This document shows positions 9,189 through 17,963 of a stretch of DNA of 64,000 nt, piece after piece. The position numbers were made by a program, and so were the translations under genes. Numbering within the stretch: position 1 is the stretch's first letter; every line of letters starts with the position of its first letter. This DNA comes from Shewanella aestuarii (GTDB lineage Bacteria > Pseudomonadota > Gammaproteobacteria > Enterobacterales > Shewanellaceae): NCBI RefSeq assembly GCF_011765625.1, contig NZ_CP050313.1:1174501-1238500 (forward strand), written 5' to 3'. Under the pieces are notes generated by a model. The model made no database searches. It saw only the letters and a program-made list of their open reading frames with translations, and was not told the origin of the DNA.

Positions 9189-9289
9189 ATCACGCTATTT
9201 TCTTCAACGTCCTCAATTCAAAGTGAGTCTGAAAATTTTATGTCGAATTAGTTACAAACATGGTCAAATCGAAGATGCGAAAATTTCGG

Positions 9290-9379
9290 GTGTAAGCGCG
9301 GCCGTGACCGTCCATGACATGGACGTCATGGCCGAGCTTTCAGGGACGAACTTTCAGCGTGTCACGGTCGTGCTTGCAC
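9290..9379. repeat. 90 bp GC-rich inverted-repeat element
   Basis: The outer 19-base arms at 9290-9308 and 9361-9379 match at 16 of 19 positions when one is reverse-complemented. Directly inside the left arm is a perfect palindrome CGTCCATG-A-CATGGACG (9309-9325). It is clearly more GC-rich than its surroundings, suggesting a mobile palindromic element. Confidence 0.6.
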
Positions 9380-9545
9380 ATAGGCCTGCGGCAGGCAATT
9401 GATTAGATTTAAGCTATGGTCTTCTGTGCCTGCTCAAAGATAAATGAATTAAAAAGTGGGTGCTCGTAACACATTTATGATTCGAAACTTGTTAGCCTTC
9501 AAATTAGCCTCGAGCACTTAGTTGCCATCTTTTCGTATTTTACTT

Positions 9546-9642
9546 TTCGTTATGTCATTCAAAAAACTCGGCTTATGGTTTGTAACAACACTAAACTACT
9601 GATTTTGAATAAAAGTTGTAGATTTTAAGAAGGCATAACGAA
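9546..9642. repeat. 97 bp element bounded by inverted repeats
   Basis: TTCGTTATGTC at 9546-9556 and GGCATAACGAA at 9632-9642 are inverted repeats matching at 10 of 11 positions, enclosing AT-rich non-coding DNA. It could be a cassette-border or a small non-autonomous element; the assignment is open. Confidence 0.4.
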
Positions 9643-9838
9643 GCAAATGATTCACGGTTATTTAGATCATTGCCATCAGATTGATTGAAATAAAATTGAT
9701 TCAAGGCTATTGGGCTGATAAGTTACTAAAAGTATTAGTAATTAAAGCTATTTTGCGAATCACATATTGATGTGTACCTCATGGCGTTTATCGGAATTAT
9801 CGTTAATACGCATTTATGTGCAGGAATAGGAGTAGATA

Positions 9839-10129
9839 TTGAGTTCAAATTTCAATTACCGAATTGATGCTCCATTTAGTGAAAAGAATCGCTTTTTTAG
9901 GGTATGCGTTTATCTTGTCTTATTGCCATTGTTTACCGGATTAAGCGCAGGAGTGATCAATGTATTAGGTAACTTGATGAATTACGACATCAATGAACCT
10001 ATTCGCAGTAGTGAGTTATCAGCTATAGAAATCACCATGTTTTTCGGTGCATTTGGTCTTGTTTTGTTAATGCTTTTCGGATTGATGCTATTTATCGCAA
10101 AAAATGCGTTTCAGAGGCTCAAAATTTAA
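9839..10129 (+). CDS. Hypothetical inner-membrane protein, 96 aa
   Basis: A small protein with two predicted membrane helices (about residues 23-44, VCVYLVLLPLFTGLSAGVIN, and 66-90, ending in a Leu/Phe/Met-rich helix). The start is TTG at 9839, supported by AGGAG about 8 bases upstream. The family is not recognised. It is the first of three same-strand small genes in an islet between the CobW gene and the lactate module. Function unknown. Confidence 0.55.
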   Translation: MSSNFNYRIDAPFSEKNRFFRVCVYLVLLPLFTGLSAGVINVLGNLMNYDINEPIRSSELSAIEITMFFGAFGLVLLMLFGLMLFIAKNAFQRLKI

Positions 10130-10150
10130 TGTAATCGTATAAATGATGCA

Positions 10151-10183
10151 AAGGCAAAGCTAGGCTTTTAAGGAGCTTGCCTT
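10151..10183 (+). other. Bulged hairpin between two orphan genes
   Basis: AAGGCAAAGCT (10151-10161) pairs with AGCTTGCCTT (10174-10183) with one extra-helical A. It is followed at 10188 by GTTAGGT. It may be a terminator without a T tract or a degenerate recombination site; undecided. Confidence 0.35.
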
Positions 10184-10192
10184 GACCGTTAG

Positions 10193-10549
10193 GTGTTTTT
10201 AGGAATTGAGCCAGCAATGGGTAGAGTTGAAGATAATTACAAAGAAAAGATCAGAAACCAAGTTGCTAATATTGCAGTTGTTGTAGCGATAAATATCGGA
10301 TTCGCTCTCTTTAATTTAGCAATATTAATTGATGTAGCAACAATCACTTTTCTCGGCGGACTTATTTACATATACAACTCGAGAATTGCCTCATTGGGAG
10401 TTGTGGTATTTGGTTGTATTGCATTGTTTTTTCAGTTGCCGCATTTTAATGACGCAAGTGGTTGTAGGTTGGCCGCTTTTGTGTGGTTAGTTATTGCAGG
10501 TATGATTTCGCTCTATTATTCACTTAAATATCATGCAAAACACACCTAA
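10193..10549 (+). CDS. Hypothetical inner-membrane protein, about 110-118 aa
   Basis: The protein has three to four hydrophobic helices (NIAVVVAINIGFALFNLAIL, then TFLGGLIYIY, SLGVVVFGCIALFF and a C-terminal LAAFVWLVIAGMISLYYS), so it is probably an integral inner-membrane protein. The start is uncertain: GTG at 10193 lacks a well-spaced ribosome binding site, and ATG at 10217 (MGRVEDNYKEK) gives a natural charged N-terminus. The family is not recognised. It lies in a run of same-strand small genes with 9839 and 10607. Confidence 0.5.
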   Translation: MFLGIEPAMGRVEDNYKEKIRNQVANIAVVVAINIGFALFNLAILIDVATITFLGGLIYIYNSRIASLGVVVFGCIALFFQLPHFNDASGCRLAAFVWLVIAGMISLYYSLKYHAKHT

Positions 10550-10606
10550 TAAGTACAATCAAAACCAACTCAAACTTCCCATTAAGCTTGCAGGGTTGGA
10601 GACGCG

Positions 10607-11035
10607 ATGATTACGTATCAAAAAACAGATGATTTATCTGCTTCGGCTAAGATTACCTATTTAAATATGCGTCCATACTATGAACGCTACTCTGTTGATT
10701 GGGATTGCGAAAAAATTGAACAGCAAATACATGATTTAGTTAATTTCGATATATTGCTCAACGGTGAGATTGTTGGCGCAATTCGTTTAGCATTTGATAA
10801 CGATGGTTGCTACATTCGTGACTTGCAAGTCAGTGAGCAATTTCAAAGTAAGGGTATTGGTGCACTAGCACTTGCTGAATGTGAGAGGTTAGCTATTGAT
10901 TCAGGCGTCAATACACTTAGATTGCGTGTATTTAAAATCAGTCCTGCTTTTCACCTATATAAAAGAGTTGGATTTGTGGTGGATCATTCAGACGACAGGT
11001 TTTACAACATGTCGAGAACAATCGCCAACAAATAA
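10607..11035 (+). CDS. GNAT family N-acetyltransferase
   Basis: GNAT enzymes transfer an acetyl group from acetyl-CoA to an amine. The diagnostic acetyl-CoA-binding motif A is present at about residues 87-105 (RDLQVSEQFQSKGIGALAL, containing the Q/R-x-x-G-x-G/A loop), followed by the C-terminal LYKRVGF motif B. The length of 142 residues is normal for a single-domain GNAT. GGAG lies about 7 bases before the ATG. The substrate cannot be inferred. It ends the islet; a bidirectional terminator follows at 11195. Confidence 0.78.
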   Translation: MITYQKTDDLSASAKITYLNMRPYYERYSVDWDCEKIEQQIHDLVNFDILLNGEIVGAIRLAFDNDGCYIRDLQVSEQFQSKGIGALALAECERLAIDSGVNTLRLRVFKISPAFHLYKRVGFVVDHSDDRFYNMSRTIANK

Positions 11036-11194
11036 TTTAAGAATGATTCTTTGCGCGTGACATTTTTAAATGTGTTGGTTTTCGTGGGTAAGGTGGTATG
11101 CAGTTGCACCTTAAATGAATAGCTAAACATTGACTGAGCCTACTGTTCACTTTTGCGCTTACATAAGCCCATGTGTTCAAAATGCCCTTAACAA

Positions 11195-11221
11195 AAAGGC
11201 CAATCGATTCGATTGGCCTTT
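11195..11221. terminator. Bidirectional intrinsic terminator
   Basis: AAAGGCCAATCGA and TCGATTGGCCTTT are perfect 13-base arms around a single T, with A/T-rich flanks on both sides. It separates the islet from the convergent D-lactate dehydrogenase gene. Confidence 0.85.
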
Positions 11222-11254
11222 GTTTTACTTATTGATTTGACGTTAATTCAATAA

Positions 11255-14065
11255 TTAACGCGTACATTCTTCAAGTAAATATGCAAGGTGGCGGTACGAA
11301 ATACCACTGTGCTGAGTTAAGCCCACTTCACACATTCTGTTGGCGTAGTAACCTTCTTTGGTTTGTGCCGGAATGAGCTTTTTGATATTACGTAGCGCGC
11401 TGGCATTAATTTCAGGCTTATAAAGGCCTTTTTCACCCGCATAGCCACAACAAGTAATACCGTCAGGCAATACAATGTGCTCAGCACAAGCATCTGCAAT
11501 GGCTTGTAGTGTTGGCTCAAGTTTCATCTTGCGGGCACTACAACCTTGGTGCAGAGTAATACTCGGCTTTTTAGTGATGCTATCTTTAACCTTAGGTAAC
11601 ACCTTGTCATGCATAAACTCAACTAGGTCAAGAATATCCACTTTTGGATTACCGGTTAAGGCACGGTAAGTACAAGATAATGCATCAACTACAACTGGCA
11701 CTTTACCGTTGTCACTTAGCTTGCTTAATGTATCAATTAGCTCATCACGCTTCATATCTGCGTTTTTAAAGTCGCCTTTTGATTCCCACATTTGACCACA
11801 ACATAACTCACGGGTGTTATCTGGTGTTACCACGTTATAACCTGCACGCTCAAGCAAAGTGATAACCACTTCTGCTAAGGTGCGATTGTCTGGATCTTTT
11901 GGTGTCGGGCCAAAAGTACGACCGCCACAAGCTGGGAAGTATAATACCGTTGGTTGACCTGGCACATGTGCAGAAGGCTTACCTACGTTACCCCCTTTAG
12001 GGAAATCAGGATTCCAATAAGGCACTTCTTTGGTGATCATTCGGCCTACATTCATAATCGAATTGGTGATAGTGTCACCGGTGATTTTATGAATGATGCC
12101 CAAGGTATCAAAACCTGTGCTGATCACTTGGTTAACTACACCAAAATGCTTAGCTTGGAAATCAAGTACTTTTTGTTCTGTAGAGGTAATGTATGGCGTA
12201 CGTAACTTACGCACTAAATTACCCATGCTGTTGTCAACAGGACAAGCAATAGTACATAGTTGGCAAGCGGCACAAGTATCGATAACGTCATATTTTGAGC
12301 TTGCACGCATTTCAGCGGCGGCTTGTTTGTCGCCAGATTGCTCTAAACGCTCAATTTCACGTAACGTTGCAATACGTTGGCGTGGTGAGAAGTTAAGTGC
12401 TGATGTCGGACAGGTTTTTTCACAGAAACCACATTCAATACAACGGTCTACAAAGTCATCAACCACTGGACATGGTTTGATATTTTTAACATGCACTTCG
12501 GCATCATCATTTAAAATAACACCTGGATTTAATAAGCCGGTTGGGTCAAAAATATGCTTAATTTGTTTCATTAACGTGTAAGCATCTGCGCCCCATTCCA
12601 TTTCAACAAATGGCGCTACCGCGCGACCAGTACCATGCTCAGCTTTCATTGAACCATCGTACTTATCAATCACCATCTCCGCCACATCTTGCATAAATGC
12701 GTGGAAGCGATCGATATCAGCTTGGGTAGAGAAGGTTGGTGTGATAATAAAATGGAAGTTCCCCGCAAGTGCATGGCCATAAATCACCCCTTCAGGGTAA
12801 TCGTGTTTATGGAATAATGCAGTTAAGTCCGCTGCGGCAGACGCTAAGTGTTGTAACTCAAATGCTACATCTTCAATAATTACCGACGTACCTTTAGGGC
12901 GTGCGCCACCAATAATGGGGAATAATCCAGAACGCATGGCCCAGTATTTACCAAATACCGCAGGATCATCACTGAAGGTAATAGGGCGTTCGGTTTCAAT
13001 ATGGGCAATTTTTTCATTCACTGTTTCAGTGTATTGAACTAGCGTTTCGGCATCATTTGCACGACACTCAATCAATAAAATTGCCGCGCCTTCAGGTAAT
13101 GATGATAGCCAATCAGGCATACCTGGTTTACCGGTTACAGCTTTAATCGATGCCCAGTCAAGTAGCTCAACCGCCGCAACAGCGTCAATATTTAATGGCG
13201 GTACAGCACGAGCTGCATCTTCCATATTGAAAAATACCGCCATGGCTGAAGCTTTAAATTTGGCTTCTTCAACCGTGTGGTAAGTCACTTCATTAACGAA
13301 AGCTAAGGTACCTTCAGAGCCAACAATCAGGTGGTTAATGATGTCAAATGGATCGCTATAATCAATTAACGCATTGATGCTGTAACCCGTGGTATTTTTG
13401 ATTGAAAACTTTTTCTTAATCCGCGCTGCAAGGGTGGGATTATTCTGGGTCATTTCAGCCAAGTCCATTAACGACTTAAGTAAATCGCCATGGGATGCTT
13501 TAAATGCCGCTTTTGATTGTTCACAGCCGGTATCAAGTTCAGTGCCGTCAGCAAAAATAAGCTTGACTGAGTCAATGGTTTGATATGAGTTTTGCGCGGT
13601 ACCACAACACATACCAGAGGCGTTGTTAGCCACAATACCACCAATTTTGGCCGCATTTAGGGTTGCCGGATCAGGACCAATTTTTTTATTTAATGGCTTT
13701 AATGCCGCATTGGCATCCGCACCAATAACCGCAACCCCTAGGGTCACTTTTTGGCCATTTTCGCTGATTTCAATTTTTCTAAAACCATCATGGCCAAGAA
13801 TAAGTAGAATACCTTCACCAATAGCCTGACCTGATAGACTGGTGCCTGCAGCACGGTAGGTAACCGGGGCTTTATGCTTGTTTGCGATTTCAAGAGTGGC
13901 TTTTACTTGGTCGATGTCATCAGCATGAACAACGATTTCGGGGACAATTCTGAAGTAACTTGCGTCAGTTGACCAAGCGAAACGACGGACAGGATCGTTA
14001 CTAACGGCATCTTTGCCTAATTTGGCTAATAACTCATCCATGACAATTTGATAATTAATAGTCAT
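11255..14065 (-). CDS. dld: FAD/Fe-S D-lactate dehydrogenase (Dld-II type)
   Basis: This enzyme oxidises D-lactate to pyruvate and feeds electrons to the quinone pool. The 936-residue protein combines an N-terminal FAD-binding oxidase domain (VTYRAAGTSLSGQ at about 66-78; GGIVANNASGMCCG) with a ferredoxin-like centre (CIECGFCEKTCP and CAACQLCTIACP) and a C-terminal CCG-type heterodisulfide-reductase-like region (ELCCGQMW, ITCCGYAGEKG). That architecture matches the Shewanella Dld-II D-lactate dehydrogenase rather than the flavoprotein of E. coli. GAGAG is about 8 bases before the ATG. It is 68 bases downstream of the lactate permease gene on the same strand, with a hairpin in the gap, so they probably form one operon. 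Confidence 0.9.
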   Translation of the reverse strand: MTINYQIVMDELLAKLGKDAVSNDPVRRFAWSTDASYFRIVPEIVVHADDIDQVKATLEIANKHKAPVTYRAAGTSLSGQAIGEGILLILGHDGFRKIEISENGQKVTLGVAVIGADANAALKPLNKKIGPDPATLNAAKIGGIVANNASGMCCGTAQNSYQTIDSVKLIFADGTELDTGCEQSKAAFKASHGDLLKSLMDLAEMTQNNPTLAARIKKKFSIKNTTGYSINALIDYSDPFDIINHLIVGSEGTLAFVNEVTYHTVEEAKFKASAMAVFFNMEDAARAVPPLNIDAVAAVELLDWASIKAVTGKPGMPDWLSSLPEGAAILLIECRANDAETLVQYTETVNEKIAHIETERPITFSDDPAVFGKYWAMRSGLFPIIGGARPKGTSVIIEDVAFELQHLASAAADLTALFHKHDYPEGVIYGHALAGNFHFIITPTFSTQADIDRFHAFMQDVAEMVIDKYDGSMKAEHGTGRAVAPFVEMEWGADAYTLMKQIKHIFDPTGLLNPGVILNDDAEVHVKNIKPCPVVDDFVDRCIECGFCEKTCPTSALNFSPRQRIATLREIERLEQSGDKQAAAEMRASSKYDVIDTCAACQLCTIACPVDNSMGNLVRKLRTPYITSTEQKVLDFQAKHFGVVNQVISTGFDTLGIIHKITGDTITNSIMNVGRMITKEVPYWNPDFPKGGNVGKPSAHVPGQPTVLYFPACGGRTFGPTPKDPDNRTLAEVVITLLERAGYNVVTPDNTRELCCGQMWESKGDFKNADMKRDELIDTLSKLSDNGKVPVVVDALSCTYRALTGNPKVDILDLVEFMHDKVLPKVKDSITKKPSITLHQGCSARKMKLEPTLQAIADACAEHIVLPDGITCCGYAGEKGLYKPEINASALRNIKKLIPAQTKEGYYANRMCEVGLTQHSGISYRHLAYLLEECTR

Positions 14066-14097
14066 ATTTTGCTCTCATTTTACAATTTAGTGATTGA

Positions 14098-14120
14098 GCA
14101 AGTAGCCGTTGGCTACTTGC
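14098..14120 (-). promoter_or_regulatory. Intercistronic hairpin between lldP and dld
   Basis: GCAAGTAGCC and GGCTACTTGC are perfect 10-base arms around a three-base loop. No T tract follows on the minus strand, so it is more likely an mRNA-stability or partial attenuation element than a full terminator. Confidence 0.55.
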
Positions 14121-14133
14121 TATGAGTTAAATA

Positions 14134-15780
14134 TTAGAAGCCGCCCCAGACAAATGCGATTGTTCCTGCTGTGAATGCATACAATAGTGCCACTGGCATG
14201 GTTTTACGAATAATTTCAGATTCCCTACCTGCCATGCCAACTACGGTTGCAGCAGCAACAACGTTCATTACACACATCATGTTACCCGCGTTAGCACCAA
14301 TACCTTGTAAAGCAAGTGCCACAGCGTGGTTCATGCCAATGTTATCTGCTACAGAATATTGTAAGCCTGAGAACATCATGTTTGAGAAGGTTGCCGAACC
14401 TGACAAGAATGCACCAAAAATACCCACAACAGGTGACACCCAATACCAAACAGAACCCATGGTATTAGCCAGTAAATCAGCTAAAGCAACAGGCATAGAC
14501 GCTAAACCAGAGGCATTAGCACCCGAGTTTAAGAAGATTTTTACCATAGGTACTGATGCACCTAATGAAATAATAGTAGGTAACATCGATGTGCATGAAA
14601 CTGTGATCGACTGTTTAATCGCTTTTGGTTTCATTTTGAATAAGAAGAAACCAAATACACACACAAGCACAAAGAAAATACCAGGAGCATAGAAAGTAGC
14701 AAAACTGGCTTTTAGTTCTGTGCCCATTAAGCCTGTCCAGCTGATGTTGAAGCTGTTTAACCATGTTTTAAATGGTGTCACTACACGAGAAAGTACTAAT
14801 AGTGCTGCCATAATGATATATGGAGACCAAGCGGCAACTTGCGAGAATTTAACGGGTTCAGTGGTAACGGCTTTATCCGCTTTGCTATCATTCTCAGCAA
14901 AGTCATTCCAAGGTGTAGCGGGTAGTAACCAACCTTTTTTAGCCACAGGAATAACAATTGCCATACCCACTAACGCACCAATAACGGATGGGAATTCAGG
15001 GCCTGCAACATAGTTAATTAACCATGCTGGAAGGGTGAATGCGAAACCGGCAAAAAGGGCAAATTTCCAGATTTGTAAACCTTCTTTAAACGAGCGATTA
15101 CGTCCAAAGAAACCCGTCAATACCGAAACTAGAACGAGTGGAATTAGCGAGCCAGTAATTAAGTCGATGGTGATCATGTGCATTGCAATGAACTGTGCGT
15201 AATCAACAAAGCTACCGCCATGCTGTGCAATTTGTGCCGATGCCATCGACACGCCATTTTCCATCAAACCTTGTTCCATACCAAATAGAACCGGTAAGCC
15301 AATCGCACCAAATGATACTGAGGTTGAGTCAGCAATCAAGGCAACAACGGCTGCTGCAATGGGTGGCACGCCTAGTAATACTAGAAGAGGTGCACCAATA
15401 GCCGCTGGTGTACCGAAGCCTGCTGAGCCTTCAATGAATGAACCAAATAACCAACAGATAATGATGACTTGAACACGGGCGTCTGCACTGATGTTCGTGA
15501 AGCCTGCACGAATCGTGTCCATTGCGCCTGAAAATTTAAGCGTGTTGAGTAAGAATACGGCACCAAAAATGATTGATAATGGTGTTAATGCTGAAAGTAA
15601 ACCTTCAACTACAGAAGCGGCTAAAATAGTTGAGTCCATTTGCCAAATGAACAGCGCGGCTAAACCGGTCGCCACCATAGATATAGGCATTGCTTTGGAT
15701 GCCGGGAGTTTGAGTAAAACAAGAAACAACATAACGCTTATAATAGGCGTTAAGCTAGCGAGTAGCTGTAACGTTGACAT
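14134..15780 (-). CDS. lldP: L-lactate permease family transporter LldP
   Basis: LldP imports lactate with protons across the inner membrane. The 548-residue protein is almost entirely hydrophobic with a dozen or more predicted helices and carries the family segments GSFIEGSAGFGTPAAIGAPLL and, near the C-terminus, GANAGNMMCVMNVVAA. The ATG at 15780 is preferred, with GAGG about 7 bases upstream; a GTG at 15786 would add only two residues. It is the first gene of the lactate operon with dld. Candidate FNR/EtrA and CRP sites lie upstream at 15910 and 16061, fitting carbon and respiration control. Confidence 0.92.
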   Translation of the reverse strand: MSTLQLLASLTPIISVMLFLVLLKLPASKAMPISMVATGLAALFIWQMDSTILAASVVEGLLSALTPLSIIFGAVFLLNTLKFSGAMDTIRAGFTNISADARVQVIIICWLFGSFIEGSAGFGTPAAIGAPLLVLLGVPPIAAAVVALIADSTSVSFGAIGLPVLFGMEQGLMENGVSMASAQIAQHGGSFVDYAQFIAMHMITIDLITGSLIPLVLVSVLTGFFGRNRSFKEGLQIWKFALFAGFAFTLPAWLINYVAGPEFPSVIGALVGMAIVIPVAKKGWLLPATPWNDFAENDSKADKAVTTEPVKFSQVAAWSPYIIMAALLVLSRVVTPFKTWLNSFNISWTGLMGTELKASFATFYAPGIFFVLVCVFGFFLFKMKPKAIKQSITVSCTSMLPTIISLGASVPMVKIFLNSGANASGLASMPVALADLLANTMGSVWYWVSPVVGIFGAFLSGSATFSNMMFSGLQYSVADNIGMNHAVALALQGIGANAGNMMCVMNVVAAATVVGMAGRESEIIRKTMPVALLYAFTAGTIAFVWGGF

Positions 15781-15909
15781 GGACACACCTCTTTGCTTGT
15801 AAAAGTGATTTTTTGGTCAGTTTTATATATTAGTATTTTAAATTTTGTTCAGTCATTTCGTCGGATTTAACCGAGGTACGTAATAGACTGCATTTCACGA
15901 CAATGAAAC

Positions 15910-15923
15910 TTGATCAAGATCAT
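15910..15923. promoter_or_regulatory. Candidate FNR/EtrA box
   Basis: TTGATCAAGATCAT matches the FNR consensus TTGAT-N4-ATCAA at 9 of 10 defined positions. It lies 130 bases upstream of the lldP start codon. EtrA is the Shewanella FNR homologue; site use is inferred. Confidence 0.5.
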
Positions 15924-16060
15924 CTAAATCTAATACTCGTGTTCCTTGAGTTGATATTGAGACGTGTGTCAAAAATGCAAACTAGCTAACGAGATGTAGA
16001 TCACCATTTATGTGCAGCTCAGTTAACATGGGAATTCTAGCGTATATTAGCTGTGTCGAA

Positions 16061-16076
16061 TGTGAGGTTGCTCACG
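16061..16076. promoter_or_regulatory. Candidate CRP site
   Basis: TGTGAGGTTGCTCACG fits TGTGA-N6-TCACA with one mismatch. It lies about 280 bases upstream of lldP. CRP control of D-lactate use is, as I recall, reported for S. oneidensis; here it is inferred from the motif. Confidence 0.5.
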
Positions 16077-16141
16077 AGATTCTAACGTCGATGAGTTGAA
16101 TTTTGTTGTTGATTTGTTGTGTATGTTGTTGTCTTGAAAGC

Positions 16142-16163
16142 AAAAAAATACAACTTGTGTATT
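16142..16163 (-). terminator. Small terminator overlapping the nadK stop codon
   Basis: On the minus strand a six-base stem AATACA/TGTATT with a five-base loop is followed by a run of T. It overlaps the stop codon of nadK. Confidence 0.45.
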
Positions 16164-17040
16164 AAAATAGTTTGCTTCCCCAGCCAAGTTTGTTCCTTAA
16201 CACGTGGAAATAATTATGGCCTTTAGGGTGAATAAGGCGTAATCGCTCACTTGAGCGTCGAATAATAATTTCATCGCCAGGTAAGACGGCTAAATGGACA
16301 TGACCATCACAACTGACCTCTAAGTTTTCACCATTGTCCGGCGATACCACAAGTTTAATGGTGCTGCAGGCATCGACCACTATGGGTCTACAGGATAAGG
16401 TATGAGGAAACATGGGGACTAAAATTAACGCTTGAAGGTTTGGTGTTAAAATAGCGCCGCCAGCAGAAAGCGAGTAGGCTGTAGAGCCTGTTGGCGTAGA
16501 TACAATCATCCCATCAGCACGTTGGCTGTACATGAATTGATCGTCAATATAAACCTCAAATTGGATCATGTGGGCAATTTTACCCGGATGCAAAACGGCT
16601 TCATTCACTGCGGTATTACTTGAGGTTATTTTGCCATGACGATGAACTTCAGCTTCTAATAAGAAGCGATATTCTGTTTCAAATGCACCATCGAGTACAT
16701 CTGCCAGCTGATCTTCAAAATTATCTGGTGGAAGATCGGTTAAAAAGCCTAAATTACCGCGGTTAACCCCAATCACTGCCACATCAAAACGCGCTAATAC
16801 TCTTGCTGCGCCAAGCATGTTGCCATCACCACCAACAACAATGGCTAAGTCACAGTGTGCGCCCATATCGAGCAAATCCATCGATAAAATATCACTACCA
16901 AGTTCAGTAGACACGCGAGACTCTACAATCACTTTATAACCTTGAATGGTTAACCAGTGATGCAAACGCTTCAAGGTTAAATTTGTTCCTTGGTGATGAG
17001 GTTTGCCGATCAGCCCGATTGTATTAAACTTTTTGGTCAT
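16162..17040 (-). CDS. nadK: NAD kinase
   Basis: NAD kinase phosphorylates NAD to NADP in the cytoplasm. The signature GGDGN ([13 protein letters not shown]) and the second conserved block ([20 protein letters not shown]) are both present, and the 292-residue length from the ATG at 17040 is the family norm. That start begins [19 protein letters not shown]; the longer frame begins with TTG at 17103 and adds an implausible hydrophobic stretch. There is no strong ribosome binding site. It is divergent from grpE, with only 150 bases between the two start codons. Confidence 0.93.
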   Translation of the reverse strand: MTKKFNTIGLIGKPHHQGTNLTLKRLHHWLTIQGYKVIVESRVSTELGSDILSMDLLDMGAHCDLAIVVGGDGNMLGAARVLARFDVAVIGVNRGNLGFLTDLPPDNFEDQLADVLDGAFETEYRFLLEAEVHRHGKITSSNTAVNEAVLHPGKIAHMIQFEVYIDDQFMYSQRADGMIVSTPTGSTAYSLSAGGAILTPNLQALILVPMFPHTLSCRPIVVDACSTIKLVVSPDNGENLEVSCDGHVHLAVLPGDEIIIRRSSERLRLIHPKGHNYFHVLRNKLGWGSKLF

Positions 17041-17190
17041 ATTATTAATTTGCTGGGCGCAGAGGCCTTGAAACGCTAGAATTGATCCCCATAATATACC
17101 CAAACTAATTGAAAGTGTGAGTATCGAGGCGAATTAATCTCGTGCTGACCTATTTACTGAAAGAAATCGCATTTTTTAGCTGGAGTGAAA

Positions 17191-17820
17191 ATGAGCAACG
17201 AGCCGAATACTAATCCGCAAAATATTGAGCCACAAGACGCAGAGCTACAACAGGAAGTGGAACAAGGTGCAGAAGTAGAAGCGAGCGAAGCAAGCTTGAT
17301 GGATGAGTTAACCCAAGCTAATTTTCGCATTGAAGAATTAGAGCAACAACTTGCAGAAAGTGAGGCCGCATTAGCTGAGCGTAAAGATGTAGAAATGCGT
17401 GCCGCTGCTGAAACACAAAATATTCGTACCCGCGCTGCCAAAGATGTAGAGCAGGCGCGTAAGTTTGCTTTAGAAAAGTTCGCTAACGAGTTATTACCCG
17501 TGATTGACAATTTAGAGCGCGCTTTACAAGGTTCATCAGCTGAAGATGAGGCCACTAAAGCCATCTATGAAGGTGTTGAATTAACCATGAAAGGATTCTT
17601 AGCCAGTGTTGAGAAGTTTGGTGTCGTTCAAGTTAATCCAATTGGTGAAGCATTCAACCCTGAAAATCATCAAGCCATTGGGATGCAGCCCAGTGCAGAG
17701 TTTCCAGCAAACACGGTGATGATGGTAATGCAAAAAGGTTACATTTTAAATGATCGCCTATTACGTCCTGCTATGGTTATGGTGTCACAAGGTGGCGCGA
17801 GTGTTGATACTCAAGCATAA
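17191..17820 (+). CDS. grpE: Nucleotide exchange factor GrpE
   Basis: GrpE releases ADP from the DnaK chaperone during the folding cycle. The protein has an acidic N-terminal tail, a long coiled coil (about residues 35-110, [20 protein letters not shown]) and the conserved C-terminal beta domain with NPENHQAIG and [20 protein letters not shown] lies 5 bases before the ATG at 17191; a GTG two codons earlier is less likely. The usual partner dnaK is not adjacent, so grpE is a single transcription unit ended by the strong terminator at 17833. Confidence 0.95.
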   Translation: MSNEPNTNPQNIEPQDAELQQEVEQGAEVEASEASLMDELTQANFRIEELEQQLAESEAALAERKDVEMRAAAETQNIRTRAAKDVEQARKFALEKFANELLPVIDNLERALQGSSAEDEATKAIYEGVELTMKGFLASVEKFGVVQVNPIGEAFNPENHQAIGMQPSAEFPANTVMMVMQKGYILNDRLLRPAMVMVSQGGASVDTQA

Positions 17821-17832
17821 CTGTTGAGATGT

Positions 17833-17864
17833 AAAAAAGGGGCTGATTTTTCAGCCCCTTTTTT
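17833..17864 (+). terminator. Intrinsic terminator of grpE
   Basis: AAAAAAGGGGCTGA and TCAGCCCCTTTTTT are perfect arms around a TTTT loop, directly after the grpE stop. Confidence 0.92.
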
Positions 17865-17963
17865 ATTTGCTTATGTTTAGTGTTATCAATTTGGGAAATA
17901 GCATTTATCGTTAATAGCGCTAACTAAACTCATCTGTGCTTAACAGGTTTTTGAGTCGCTCGT

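Larger units (their letters stand above)
9041..9838. other. 798 bp gene-free region with palindrome clusters
   Basis: No frame here has convincing coding character. The DNA holds several strong inverted repeats (listed separately at 9144-9188, 9290-9379 and 9546-9642) and otherwise AT-rich sequence leading to the orphan gene at 9839. Confidence 0.6.
15781..16161 (-). promoter_or_regulatory. Upstream regulatory region of the lactate operon
   Basis: These 381 gene-free bases separate nadK from lldP, both on the minus strand, and must carry the lldP promoter. They contain the two candidate regulator sites listed separately; the -10/-35 elements cannot be fixed by eye. Confidence 0.5.

Noticed and set aside
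9063..9251. 62-residue reading frame after the CobW gene
   Set aside because: Much of it is built from the palindromes at 9144-9188; no ribosome binding site and no family likeness.
9546..11100. Integron cassette array (attC sites between small same-strand genes)
   Set aside because: Only one GTTRRRY-like core (10188-10194) follows a bulged hairpin; matching partner sites are missing and the other gaps lack attC structure. No integrase is in the window.
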